Assembly (NCBI GenBank): GCA_000702025.1
Contig: JNKJ01000023.1
Span: 51,611-115,610 of the forward strand
Origin: Blautia schinkii DSM 10518
Lineage (GTDB): Bacteria; Bacillota; Clostridia; Lachnospirales; Lachnospiraceae
Direction: 5' to 3'
DNA length: 64,000 nt
Below are positions 36,019 to 45,032 of the stretch, piece by piece. The notes beneath the pieces are model-generated. The model searched no databases. It had not been told where the DNA came from and saw nothing but the letters and a program-made list of their open reading frames with translations. Each line of letters opens with the position of its first letter. Position 1 is the first letter of the stretch. Made by a program: the position numbers and the translations under genes.

Positions 36019-37278
36019 TTATTTCTTTGCTGCTGCCAGTGCTTCGATGAATTCATCGGGAGTCTCTTTCTGTGTTGCAAGATTGATCAGATGCTCCTGG
36101 ATGATTTCTTTGTAGTCTGCATTTGTCTGGAAGCCTACAGCCCACATATAGGATTTTGTTACATTTTTGAAGAAAGGCTCTGCGCCAAGGATAGCTGCCG
36201 GCCACTGGGTGTTGTCTGTGTCTGCCGGGATGGAGTTAACAGATTCAGCCATCTTAAGGTCATATTCGCCTGTGCATACGGAAAGTGCAAAGTCAAATGC
36301 TTCCTGCTGCATCTCGGATTTCGCAACAATACCAAAGCCCTGAGAACCAACCATGGAGCCTTCGATTCCGTCTGTGCCGCCTTCTACTGCCGGCCATGGG
36401 AAGAATCCCCAGTTAACTTCTGTTCCGGTTGTCTGGATGATCTCATTTGGTACCCAGGATGCCTGGAGAACCATGATAGACTCGCCGTAACCGATCTCGC
36501 TCTGTCCGTCTGTGCCGTTAGCCGGAGCATATTCGCTCATGTAGCCTTCGGAGAACAGGCTCTGGATTTCTTCTGCTGCTTTCTTAGCTTCCGGAACATC
36601 TGCCCATTCGCAGTTGTTGATGATATCCATAACTTTATCCTGGCCTACATATCTGGCAAGCTGGAAGCCGTACAGAAGGTTTACAAAGTCAGAATCACAG
36701 GTCATAGGATTCAGGCCGGAACCGCCTTCTTTGATCTTCTTGCATGCTGCAACAAGCTCGTCCCATGTCTCCGGAACATCTTCGTCCGTAAGTCCTGCTT
36801 CTTCCCAAAGGTCCTTGTTATACCAAACGCCTGTGGTATATGGCTGATACGGCATAACCAGAAGCTTGTCATCGCCCCATTTTTTCGCCTGGTCGAGAAG
36901 TACCGGCATGATGTGTTTCTCATAGTCTGCAGCTGCTGCCATCTCTGTGAGGTCCACGAGATATTTGCCATCCTGCTCTACTACACGCTGGAAGTCATCA
37001 TCAAAGAGGTCGATTGCTTCACCTGCGTCGAGGGCAGCACCGATCATAGTCTTTACGTCACGGCCTTTCCACTCGATGTTTACATGAATACCAGTAGCTT
37101 CCTCATAAGCATCTGCTGCTTCCTGGATCACCTTTGCCTGGTTCTCAGTAGAGTTCCACATGGACCAGTAGGTAAGTTCTTTTTTGTCAGCTGCCTGGGC
37201 AGAAACGCCGGTAGCTGCAAAAGTTGTTACTGCCATTACTCCACATAACAGTACGCTCATAATTTGTTTCTTCTTCAT
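36019..37278 (-). CDS. ABC sugar transporter solute-binding protein (system B)
   Basis: A 419-residue secreted binding protein. The signal peptide reads KKKQIMSVLLCGVMAVTTFAATGVSAQA with an AQA-type signal peptidase I site. As in system A the only Cys is preceded by Leu and is a poor lipobox. The mature start LTYWSMWNSTENQAKVIQEAADAY resembles the system A protein, so both probably bind related disaccharides. The upstream region has two operator repeats. Confidence 0.92.
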   Translation of the reverse strand: MKKKQIMSVLLCGVMAVTTFAATGVSAQAADKKELTYWSMWNSTENQAKVIQEAADAYEEATGIHVNIEWKGRDVKTMIGAALDAGEAIDLFDDDFQRVVEQDGKYLVDLTEMAAAADYEKHIMPVLLDQAKKWGDDKLLVMPYQPYTTGVWYNKDLWEEAGLTDEDVPETWDELVAACKKIKEGGSGLNPMTCDSDFVNLLYGFQLARYVGQDKVMDIINNCEWADVPEAKKAAEEIQSLFSEGYMSEYAPANGTDGQSEIGYGESIMVLQASWVPNEIIQTTGTEVNWGFFPWPAVEGGTDGIEGSMVGSQGFGIVAKSEMQQEAFDFALSVCTGEYDLKMAESVNSIPADTDNTQWPAAILGAEPFFKNVTKSYMWAVGFQTNADYKEIIQEHLINLATQKETPDEFIEALAAAKK

Positions 37279-37307
37279 AAAATGTACCTCCTTTATTTTT
37301 TAGCGCA

Positions 37308-37396
37308 TTTGCATAATTGCGCGCCATTTTATGACTATATTTTAGTCTTTTTACCCAAAATTGTATTTGCACAATTCTTTTGGATGTTTGCACAAT
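37308..37396 (-). promoter_or_regulatory. Operator repeats and promoter of system B
   Basis: Minus-strand ATTGTGCAAA occurs at 37387-37396 and 37366-37375, exactly 21 bp apart, the same spacing as in system A. A -10-like TAAAATATAG lies at about 37335-37344, and a variant ATTATGCAAA at 37308-37317. Confidence 0.6.
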
Positions 37397-37523
37397 AGTG
37401 TTTTTCACTTTATTTTTAATATTTTATTCAACTCTTTTGTGCACTTTTTCTGACTATTTTTCGGCATTCTGAGGGGTTTTAAGCATTTTTTTCGGCATTT
37501 TTACCAAAATTTTCCATTTGCCA

Positions 37524-39713
37524 TTATGCCCCAAAGTAGCCGTCCACATCATACCATTTGCTCATGAACGGAGCAATGGTAATTTCTGCTGTCCTGCCCT
37601 GTCCGTCGTAAACGAGGGTTGTCTGCTCCTCCTGGCTGTTATTCAGCAGGATAAACTTCTTCGCTTCCGGGAAACAGGTGCATTCCACATGAATATTTTC
37701 GGAATACCATTTCTTCATTTCATCCTCTTTGCCGGCTGCCCAGAATAATGCACGATGCAGAAGCCGTACATTCTCTTCTGAATACTTCAGCGAGGTAAGA
37801 TACAGTCCCCGGCCATTGCCGTAGGAATTGGCGGCCATAAGAACATTATCATCATCTGTACACAGTACATCTGTGTTCAGACTTGTGATGTACACACCAT
37901 TTTTCACATGCTTCAACTCGTCTGCGCATACTCCGTCTTCAGTCAGGAAATGTTCCTCCTGTACCGTGAACGGAAGCTTTGCGGCACTCTTGGAAAAGCC
38001 TAATTCTTTATCCACACCCAGCACATCAAAGAGCTGGAAGAAATGTCCGTTTGTCTGGATTGCTGCAGGATCTCCGATTCCGATGAAACCGCCGCCTTTT
38101 TCATTCACCCACTGGCGGACTTTAACGGCAAGCTGTTCGTTTTTCCAGTATTCGCCGCCGCTCCAGGCTGTATAAGCGTCCCCCATATTGATGAGTACCT
38201 GGACTCTGTCAAGGGCATCCCCTTCCAATACATCTTCGAAAGAAAGGAATTCCACATCTACATTCATACCGGAAAGACATTCCAGAACTCCACCGCGGTA
38301 AGGTTTGGTCCAGTCATTGATATCATCATCAATCCAGGAACGTATCTTGCCCCAGCAGTTCAGTATCCCCACCTTAAACGGCGCTCTGTACTTGGCATAT
38401 GTACGTGCTGTGTCACGGATCGTACGGAATTCTTCTGCCAATACACCTACATAATCTATAAAATCAGGTCTTGTCACAGCCAGGCTGAGATAACCGCCGA
38501 ATCCAATTCTGTCTGCCGGATTCTGCACCATGGCTCGCCTGATGTTTTTCCAATATTTCTGACAGTCTCCCACAGGATCTCCATCCGGGAAATTAGGCTT
38601 TCCTTCCAGGTTAACCGGGAAGAAATATGGATACAAACGCACTTCCTTCACCATATCTGCCGGGACATCCGCCACACGGCGCAGCTCCACACCGCTCATA
38701 CATGGATTTACAATAGCGTCAAGGCCAATCTCCGGGAAATATTTGCCGTAAGGCTCAGAGCCGATATGATGATCACAGTAAAACATCATTGTCTCTCTTC
38801 CCTTAGCATGTACAATGTCTACCCATTCCTTGGCTATCCCGGCTACTGTCCTCTGAATGAAATCCATCCAGTCTTTGTATTTCTTAGTAGGAATGCTGTT
38901 CACATCGCTGAAACAGCCTTCACGGATAATATCCTCCGGAGTGAGGGCATAGCCGTACTCCTTCTCAAAATTCTCTAGTGCCAGCGCGCTTGTACAATCG
39001 TGATATCCCAGCCAGTCTCTGTAACGGCTGCGGATCTCTCCGTTTACATCCTGGAAGTTATTCGTAAAATGATAGGCAAGGGAGGTGAAACGCACCACAT
39101 CTGTCTGAGGATTTTTATCCAGCCATTCGTTGAGATACTCTTTTAGATGTTCTCTTGTCTCAGGCTGGTTGGGATCCATAGGACGGATATGCTCGCCTGT
39201 CCAGTTGTTTGTTATGTAATTGTACATGGACGTCGTGTCCCAAATCTGGTATGCCAGAAAATTCACTGTGTACACATGATACTTATCTGCGTCATGTATG
39301 GTGACTGTAGTGGTTTCCGGCTCATATGACCACTTTTCCTCCGGTACCTTCTCACCGGTGGTACGGTCATAAACCTCATACCATTTACGGCTTTGTTCTC
39401 TGTGGTCCGGGCGGAACTGCTGGTCAAACCAGCCTTTCATAATGTTGATCTCCACGGTCTTATCCATTGCCGTAACCGGGTCGGACTGTAAAAATTTCTG
39501 TGTAAGCTGGTCCTCATGTTCTCTGGCCCAGTCCTGGTCTGCCCTGGTAAGGCTCAGCGTGGAATAGACCTTAAGCCCCAACTCTCCGATGCCTGCCGGA
39601 AGCTCTGTACCGTCACTGTTTCTTACGGCGTCTGCCCCCCATTTCCCGGCAATCTCCTTCAGTAAATCATCCATTCCCTGTTCTACAGGGAGGGTAATAT
39701 ACCCTTTGCTCAT
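37524..39713 (-). CDS. GH112 galactosyl-N-acetylhexosamine (or galactosyl-rhamnose) phosphorylase, copy A
   Basis: A 729-residue family GH112 phosphorylase, about the usual length. The catalytic region near residue 310 reads YCDHHIGSEPYGKYFPEIGLD. The substrate loop that follows is NPCMSGVELRRVADVPADMVKEVRLYPYFF, unlike the canonical GSVGxGxxLRxIxxIPxVxYTEGRFLPYFFPD of lacto-N-biose phosphorylases (present in copy B). The enzyme splits a beta-galactoside with phosphate to galactose-1-phosphate. The altered loop suggests another acceptor, possibly rhamnose as in the 1,4-rhamnose phosphorylase subgroup; that is inference. It is in an operon with the AraC gene upstream. Confidence 0.9.
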   Translation of the reverse strand: MSKGYITLPVEQGMDDLLKEIAGKWGADAVRNSDGTELPAGIGELGLKVYSTLSLTRADQDWAREHEDQLTQKFLQSDPVTAMDKTVEINIMKGWFDQQFRPDHREQSRKWYEVYDRTTGEKVPEEKWSYEPETTTVTIHDADKYHVYTVNFLAYQIWDTTSMYNYITNNWTGEHIRPMDPNQPETREHLKEYLNEWLDKNPQTDVVRFTSLAYHFTNNFQDVNGEIRSRYRDWLGYHDCTSALALENFEKEYGYALTPEDIIREGCFSDVNSIPTKKYKDWMDFIQRTVAGIAKEWVDIVHAKGRETMMFYCDHHIGSEPYGKYFPEIGLDAIVNPCMSGVELRRVADVPADMVKEVRLYPYFFPVNLEGKPNFPDGDPVGDCQKYWKNIRRAMVQNPADRIGFGGYLSLAVTRPDFIDYVGVLAEEFRTIRDTARTYAKYRAPFKVGILNCWGKIRSWIDDDINDWTKPYRGGVLECLSGMNVDVEFLSFEDVLEGDALDRVQVLINMGDAYTAWSGGEYWKNEQLAVKVRQWVNEKGGGFIGIGDPAAIQTNGHFFQLFDVLGVDKELGFSKSAAKLPFTVQEEHFLTEDGVCADELKHVKNGVYITSLNTDVLCTDDDNVLMAANSYGNGRGLYLTSLKYSEENVRLLHRALFWAAGKEDEMKKWYSENIHVECTCFPEAKKFILLNNSQEEQTTLVYDGQGRTAEITIAPFMSKWYDVDGYFGA

Positions 39714-39757
39714 GCGCCTTCCTCCTTCTATGACTATTTCATATCATGTTTATTTTT

Positions 39758-40669
39758 TTACCATCCCTTGTAAATGGAGATGCGGTAATCGACCATACGG
39801 CCTCCGCTTTGTTCCCTCCATTGGCCGGGTGCCATCCCCACAAGCCGCTTAAAATTACGGTTGAACGTGGACGCTGTGGGAAAACCAACTTTACTTCTGA
39901 TCTCTTCTACCGTTTTTTCTGTTTTATCCAAAAGCTCACAGGCTTTTTGGATTCTCACCAGATTGATATATTCCATTGGCGTGGTGTTGACTACCTTTTC
40001 AAACAATCGCCGGAAATGGGTTTCACTTACATGGCAGATATGAGCTAAATCCTCAATACGGAGCTGTTCCATATAATGCTCGCCCACGTATTCCAGGGTG
40101 CGCATGATCCGTTCCATATTCTGTTCGCTGTTCTGCTGCCGCATAGTATCTACGGGATTAAGCCTTGCCACCTCCACAAGAAGCGCCAGAAGAAGACCTT
40201 TTACATTCTCCTGATACATTTCCTTTTTATCCCGCATCTCATCAAGGATACTGCAGATGATCTCTGCCATTTTAGGGTCTGTCTCCTTATCCATGAAATG
40301 AGGCATCTTGTGTATCCTTTCAATAAGGCGGACTGCCATCATAGGTTTCTCTTTATATACATCCTTTAAAAAACCGTCCACATCTATAAAAAGATATTCC
40401 CACCTGTTTACCATATCATCCTTACTTCTGGTGCAATGCGGAAAATTCCTTGGAATAACGGTATAGGTGCCTTCCCTGTATTCTCTCACATCATCCTCAA
40501 TGATCATCTGCCCCTCGCCAAAATAACAATAGCCGATTTCCAGGAAGTTGTGAAAATGCAGAGATTCCTTTCCATAGTTCAATATCCACCGTTCACCCAA
40601 AAGTGCAATCAACGGTGCCTTTTGTGGTATTTCATAATAGCGAAATTCAATATCTTTTTTATTCTTCAT
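39758..40669 (-). CDS. AraC-family regulator of the transporter/GH112 cluster
   Basis: A 303-residue AraC protein. The N-terminal cupin reads LHFHNFLEIGYCYFGEGQMII. The C-terminal DNA-binding domain has QLRIEDLAHICHVSETHFRRLFEK and TVEEIRSKVGFPTASTFNRNFKRLVG. It is cotranscribed with the GH112 copy A gene, 44 bp downstream, and is the best candidate to bind the 21-bp-spaced ATTGTGYAAA repeats upstream of both importer operons. It is divergent from the sulfatase operon. Confidence 0.9.
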   Translation of the reverse strand: MKNKKDIEFRYYEIPQKAPLIALLGERWILNYGKESLHFHNFLEIGYCYFGEGQMIIEDDVREYREGTYTVIPRNFPHCTRSKDDMVNRWEYLFIDVDGFLKDVYKEKPMMAVRLIERIHKMPHFMDKETDPKMAEIICSILDEMRDKKEMYQENVKGLLLALLVEVARLNPVDTMRQQNSEQNMERIMRTLEYVGEHYMEQLRIEDLAHICHVSETHFRRLFEKVVNTTPMEYINLVRIQKACELLDKTEKTVEEIRSKVGFPTASTFNRNFKRLVGMAPGQWREQSGGRMVDYRISIYKGW

Positions 40670-40923
40670 ATTTTGGTCATTATATATATCTTTTCACCTG
40701 TTTTTTTGTGCAGTTACTACAAGTTTTCCTTTTTGTCTCACTGGAATTATTATAACATAATCCAATTTTTACATGTTTTCATTTTCAATCCCCTTTTTTG
40801 CATTTTCGAACATCTTTCTGTCCCATTTATACTTATGTGCCTGTGATTTATATTTTTGGATTCCTGCTTGTCATACCGGCTTCGGAGGTAGTATATTCAA
40901 ATAATAAGGAGGAAAAACTGCAA

Positions 40924-42387
40924 ATGAAAAAACCAAATATTATCCTGATCATGACCGATCAGCTCCGCGGTGACTGCATGGGCTTTGCAGGACACCCGGA
41001 TGTGAAAACTCCGTATCTGGATACGCTGGCGAGCAGAGGTGTTTCCTTTGATCATGCCTACAGTGCGTGCCCGAGCTGTATCGCGGCAAGAGCGGCGCTG
41101 CACACAGGGATGAGCCAGGAGCATCACCGCAGAGTTGGTTACGAGGACAACATTCCCTGGGATTACCCCAATACTTTGGCGGGCGAGCTTTCCCGGGCAG
41201 GCTATTATACGCAGTGCGTGGGCAAGATGCATGTGCATCCCCTGCGAAATTATCTGGGATTTCACAATGTGGAGCTCCACGACGGCTATCTCCATGCCGC
41301 GCGTGTGGGAAATGTACCGTACCGTGAATCACAGTATGTGGCGGACGATTATTTTTACTGGCTGAAACAGGAGCTTGGGGCAGACGCGGATGTGACGGAT
41401 ACCGGGCTTGAATGCAACAGCTGGGTTGCCAGGCCGTGGATTTATGAGGAAAAATACCACCCCACCAACTGGGTGACAGACCGCTGCCTTGATTTTCTGA
41501 GGCGCAAGGACCCAAGGCAGCCGTTTTTCCTTATGGCGTCTTATCTGAGGCCCCATCCGCCTTTTGACGCTCCGGCGTGCTATTTTGACCTGTATAAGGA
41601 TAAGGAGCTTGCACCTCCGGCCCTGGGAGACTGGGAGGACACCGCGTATTTCCAGGAAAACGGCCGTGTGTTCGACTCGAAATGCGGACCTTCGGACCCA
41701 GAGCTTATCCGGCAGGCACAGATTGGCTATTATGCCTGCGTGACCCATCTGGACCACCAGATCGGACGGCTGATCCAGGCTCTTGTGGAGCAGGGGGAAT
41801 ACGAAAATTCTCTCTTTGTCTTTACCTCTGACCATGGGGAGGAGCTTTGTGACCATCACTTTTTCCGCAAATCCAGACCATATCAGGGAAGCTGCCGCAT
41901 TCCGATGATCATTTCCGCAGACGAGAAGGTGCTTCCGGGCATCCGGCGCAACCGCATCTGTCATTCTGTGGTGGAGCTGCGGGATGTGATGCCTACGCTT
42001 CTTGATTTTTCAGGAGCTGCCATCCCGGAATCTGTGGACGGCCAGAGTATGCTGCCCATGGTCCTTGACACCACGGAACGCATCCGTCCTTATCTGCACG
42101 GGGAGCACTCCTATGGAGAATTTTCGAATCACTGGATCGTGACAGAGAAAGATAAGTATATCTGGCATTCTATGAGTGGTGAGGAGCAGTATTTTGTGCT
42201 GTGTGAGGACCCGCATGAGCTTCATGACCGGATTGATGACGATAGCTGCCAGGAGCGGATTGCCATGCTCCGCACCGTACTTGCCGAGGAGCTGACCGGA
42301 CGTCCCGAGGGCTTTACCGAGGGCGGGGTGCTCACTCCGGGGCAGCCTTATCCGACTTATATGCAGCAGCCAAAGGAGGAGTTCTAA
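40924..42387 (+). CDS. Cys-type sulfatase (mucin-glycan desulfation candidate)
   Basis: A 487-residue sulfatase. Metal ligands are in MTDQLRGD (Asp12). The formylglycine site is C52-IAA-R56-AALH-TG, a Cys-x-Ala-x-Arg variant of C-x-P-x-R. The second metal site is in FTSDHGEELCDH. No signal peptide is seen, so it acts in the cytosol on imported sugar. The start ATG 40924 has AAGGAGG; a longer frame opens with TTG far upstream without a site. The Cys needs oxidation by the maturase coded nearby. The sulfated substrate is unknown; galactose or GlcNAc sulfates are likely given the neighbours. Confidence 0.93.
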   Translation: MKKPNIILIMTDQLRGDCMGFAGHPDVKTPYLDTLASRGVSFDHAYSACPSCIAARAALHTGMSQEHHRRVGYEDNIPWDYPNTLAGELSRAGYYTQCVGKMHVHPLRNYLGFHNVELHDGYLHAARVGNVPYRESQYVADDYFYWLKQELGADADVTDTGLECNSWVARPWIYEEKYHPTNWVTDRCLDFLRRKDPRQPFFLMASYLRPHPPFDAPACYFDLYKDKELAPPALGDWEDTAYFQENGRVFDSKCGPSDPELIRQAQIGYYACVTHLDHQIGRLIQALVEQGEYENSLFVFTSDHGEELCDHHFFRKSRPYQGSCRIPMIISADEKVLPGIRRNRICHSVVELRDVMPTLLDFSGAAIPESVDGQSMLPMVLDTTERIRPYLHGEHSYGEFSNHWIVTEKDKYIWHSMSGEEQYFVLCEDPHELHDRIDDDSCQERIAMLRTVLAEELTGRPEGFTEGGVLTPGQPYPTYMQQPKEEF

Positions 42388-42989
42388 TGTCTGAAAACAG
42401 CAATGAAAGCAATCTCTCCTCTCTCACCTCTGCCCAGGTGTACTGGAAGCTTTTTACCATCACGCTGACCTTGAGTGCGTGCACCTTTGGCGGGGGCTTC
42501 GTGATCATCAGTATGATGAAGCAGAAATTTGTCCAGAAGCTTCAGTGGCTTGGAGACGACGAGATGCTGGATATGACCGCCATCGCCCAGTCCTCACCGG
42601 GCGCTTTAGGTGTCAATATCGCCATAGTGGTGGGCTACCGGCTCAAGAGATTCTGGGGTGCGGTGGTATCCACCCTAGGCGCAGTGATTCCGCCGCTGGT
42701 GATCATTTCCATTATTTCTGTGTTTTATAATCAGTTTAAGGACAACTCTGTGATCGCCATTGCCTTGCAGGTGATGCGTGCCGGAGTTGCGGCGGTGATT
42801 TTCGATGTGGTGATTGATTTGGCGAAAAATATAATTAAGACAAAGAGCGTGCTTTGGATTTGTCTGATGATTGCAGCCTTTGTTGCCACCTGCTTCTTTA
42901 AGGTGAGCGCGATCATTATCATTCTGGTCTGCGGGCTGATCGGTCTGGCACATGTGAAGGCTGAGGATGTAAAGGAGGGCCGGAGATGA
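42387..42989 (+). CDS. CHR (chromate/oxyanion) transporter family protein, half 1
   Basis: A 200-residue membrane protein of the short-chain CHR family, with the signature TFGGGFVIISMMKQKFV and the AIAQSSPGALGVNIAIVVGYR segment. Two short CHR proteins act as a pair. The start codon overlaps the sulfatase stop (TAATG), so the genes are translationally coupled. CHR proteins carry chromate or sulfate. Next to a sulfatase, sulfate (or sulfite) movement is the more natural role than chromate resistance. That is inference from context. Confidence 0.88.
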   Translation: MSENSNESNLSSLTSAQVYWKLFTITLTLSACTFGGGFVIISMMKQKFVQKLQWLGDDEMLDMTAIAQSSPGALGVNIAIVVGYRLKRFWGAVVSTLGAVIPPLVIISIISVFYNQFKDNSVIAIALQVMRAGVAAVIFDVVIDLAKNIIKTKSVLWICLMIAAFVATCFFKVSAIIIILVCGLIGLAHVKAEDVKEGRR

Positions 42990-43555
42990 TATATTTACGG
43001 TTATTTTTTGCTTTTTTTCAGATAGGATTGTTCAGTTTCGGCGGCGGGTATGCAGCCGTGCCGCTGATCCAGAGTCAGATCGTGGAGGCGAACCACTGGC
43101 TGGAGATGAGCCAGTTTGCGGACTTGATCACCATTGCGGAGATGACGCCCGGACCCATTGCGGTAAACAGTGCTACCTTTGTGGGCCAGCAGATTGCCGG
43201 ACTTCCGGGAGCACTTGTGTGTACGCTTGGGTGTATTCTTCCTTCGTTTATTATTGTGCTCATTCTCTCTTTCCTGTATATGAAATATAGGAGCCTGCGC
43301 ACTATGCAGGGAGTTCTCACGGGTCTGCGGCCCGCAATTGTGGCGATGATCGGCTCCGCGGGGCTCTCGCTTCTTTTGCTGGCGCTGTTTAATGCCTCGT
43401 TATTTGAGCTGCAGCTCGGGGATTTCCGGGTGGTGGAAGGTGTGCTTTTCTGCATATGCCTGTTTCTTCTGCGGAAGTTTAAGGTCGGACCGATACCGAT
43501 CATATTCGGATCAGGGGTTGTGGGAACAATCGCATATTTAATCATCGGGAAATAG
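42986..43555 (+). CDS. CHR (chromate/oxyanion) transporter family protein, half 2
   Basis: A 189-residue partner of the previous gene, starting within its last codons (ATGA overlap). The signature FSFGGGYAAVPLIQSQIVE and TIAEMTPGPIAVNSATFVGQQ is the family hallmark. The two halves are expected to form one transporter of inverted topology. The gene is followed by a hairpin (43605-43634) and then by a MITE. Confidence 0.88.
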   Translation: MIYLRLFFAFFQIGLFSFGGGYAAVPLIQSQIVEANHWLEMSQFADLITIAEMTPGPIAVNSATFVGQQIAGLPGALVCTLGCILPSFIIVLILSFLYMKYRSLRTMQGVLTGLRPAIVAMIGSAGLSLLLLALFNASLFELQLGDFRVVEGVLFCICLFLLRKFKVGPIPIIFGSGVVGTIAYLIIGK

Positions 43556-43604
43556 ATTTTGACAGGCCCGCTGCCCGCGGGATTCCTGTATATAATAGTA
43601 AAAG

Positions 43605-43634
43605 GCGGCCAGGGATTGTTTAATCTCTGGCCGC
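43605..43634 (+). terminator. Hairpin after the CHR genes, T-tail missing
   Basis: gcggccaggGATTgttt-AATCtctggccgc forms a strong stem. The MITE begins immediately after the stem, at the position of the expected T run. Confidence 0.55.
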
Positions 43635-43797
43635 TAGTACAACGAATAATAAGTTGCTGATACATTGACGCAGGATGATTGCTTCATATGCAAGGCGGAG
43701 GAGTGAGTCGTAGCGGTGGCTACGGCGATTGACGACAACGCAGCAGATGAAGAATCAGACAAGTCAATGTGTCAGTTACTTATTATTCGTTGTACTA
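43635..43797. mobile_element. MITE, 163 bp, with about 35-bp terminal inverted repeats
   Basis: The ends are tagtacaacgaataataagt and its exact reverse complement, extended with a few mismatches to ctga-acattgac. The inside carries no protein frame. The right end overlaps the 3' end of the maturase gene and supplies its last codons and stop. No transposase is present, so it must move with one in trans. Confidence 0.9.
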
Positions 43798-45031
43798 GGT
43801 ATTCTAAGCGTGAAATTGCGTATTGGAAAAAATCTTGATAGGAGGTGCACCAGCGGTTTACAGCACGGCCCTCTCTCGTTCGGCAGTCATACATGCAAGC
43901 GCCGTCATTATCGCTTTGGCAATCACTTGTGCAATCGCGTCGGCAGCCGCCACGGCAGAGGGGATACCAACGGCAGGATGCGCAGTCCTCCCCCCGGATA
44001 TCCCGGTCCTTGAAAAATGGTGAACCCGCGGCATCCGCAGCGATTTCACTCAACTCTTCAAAGTCGTGCTCTCTGATGTTTCCCATGCAGAATTCATCCA
44101 ATGCATAAAAATCACAGGGGTATACGTTTCCGTTTGCCTCCACCACATTCTGCATGGTGCAGCGTCCGTACATGGCGCACGCCTCCGGCTGGCCCCCGCG
44201 CAGCACATGCAGCCAGTTATCCAGCTCGCGCACATAGACCGGCGTACCAGTGAGGCGGTCCTCAAACCACAGGTCAAATAAGGTTTTAAGCGCTTCTCCG
44301 TATTCCTGTGCACTTAAAGAGTATGCGCTACTGCACCCGCCAGTCTCCAGCGGCTCCAGACAGGGAATGTACTGCTGCCAGTAAAAGCCCTGCTTTTTGA
44401 GCGTCTGATAGATGGTACGGATTTTCCGCGCGTTCTGCTTGGTGAGCACGCAAAGGATATTGACAGGCACACCCTTTGCCAACAGCATCCTGGCGTTTTT
44501 CAGCACACGGCTGTACGTGCCTTTTCCTGCGGCGTCGCGCCGGTTCATATCGTGCAGCTCCCTGGTTCCATCCAGAGATATCCCCACGAGAAAATTTTCC
44601 CGCTTAAAAAAATCTGCCCATTTGTCATCCAGAATCAGTCCATTTGTCTGGATAGTGTAGGATATCTGCTTCCCGGGCTGTTTTCCCGGGTGGGCTGGGC
44701 TGTCCGTGTGGGCCGTCTGGCTGGTAGTCCGGTTAGCCGTGTGGGTTGCGGTCTGGTTGGTAGTCTGGTTTGCCATCTCCCGGACTATATCTGTAAAGTT
44801 CTCATAAAAATCAAGCCCGGCCAGCGTAGGTTCTCCTCCCTGGAATCCAAAAACACAGGAATCTGCGGACTTAAGCGCCTTTTGCACTACAGTCCGCACA
44901 GTTTCCTGTGTCATCTTTCCATAGGAAGGAATTTCCCGGTGTGCGGCCTCGTCCATGTAAAAACAGTAGGCGCAGCGCATATTGCAGTCCGCAGACACCG
45001 GCTTGAGCAAAAGCTTAAGTTCCTTCATCAT
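43772..45031 (-). CDS. Anaerobic sulfatase-maturating enzyme (radical SAM/SPASM)
   Basis: A 419-residue radical SAM enzyme. The cluster motif is C16-x3-C20-x2-C23 (CNMRCAYC). FQGGEPTL follows near residue 65 and the SPASM region has many Cys (CTMQNVV, CDFY, CASCRWYPLC, CRGGC). It converts the sulfatase active-site Cys to formylglycine. The start (ATG 45031, or the next codon) lies directly after the GH112 copy B stop. Residues about 87-122 are a Thr/Gln/Asn-rich insert coded by an imperfect 36-bp tandem repeat that the family lacks. The last eight residues (LVQRIISN) are coded by the MITE end. Confidence 0.92.
   Translation of the reverse strand: MMKELKLLLKPVSADCNMRCAYCFYMDEAAHREIPSYGKMTQETVRTVVQKALKSADSCVFGFQGGEPTLAGLDFYENFTDIVREMANQTTNQTATHTANRTTSQTAHTDSPAHPGKQPGKQISYTIQTNGLILDDKWADFFKRENFLVGISLDGTRELHDMNRRDAAGKGTYSRVLKNARMLLAKGVPVNILCVLTKQNARKIRTIYQTLKKQGFYWQQYIPCLEPLETGGCSSAYSLSAQEYGEALKTLFDLWFEDRLTGTPVYVRELDNWLHVLRGGQPEACAMYGRCTMQNVVEANGNVYPCDFYALDEFCMGNIREHDFEELSEIAADAAGSPFFKDRDIRGEDCASCRWYPLCRGGCRRDCTSDCQSDNDGACMYDCRTREGRAVNRWCTSYQDFFQYAISRLEYLVQRIISN
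44666..44773 (-). repeat. Imperfect 36-bp tandem repeat inside the maturase gene
   Basis: Two units coding ANQTTNQTATHT and ANRTTSQTAHT, plus a degraded tail. They interrupt the radical SAM domain before ISYTIQTNG. Confidence 0.65.
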
Positions 45032-45032
45032 T

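Noticed and set aside
36091..37248. 385-codon plus-strand frame over the binding-protein gene
   Set aside because: Antisense shadow; the minus-strand gene has a signal peptide, ribosome site and clear family features.
42387..43555. Chromate resistance as the role of the CHR pair
   Set aside because: The pair is translationally coupled to a sulfatase and near its maturase; no metal-resistance genes are present, so sulfate movement is favoured.
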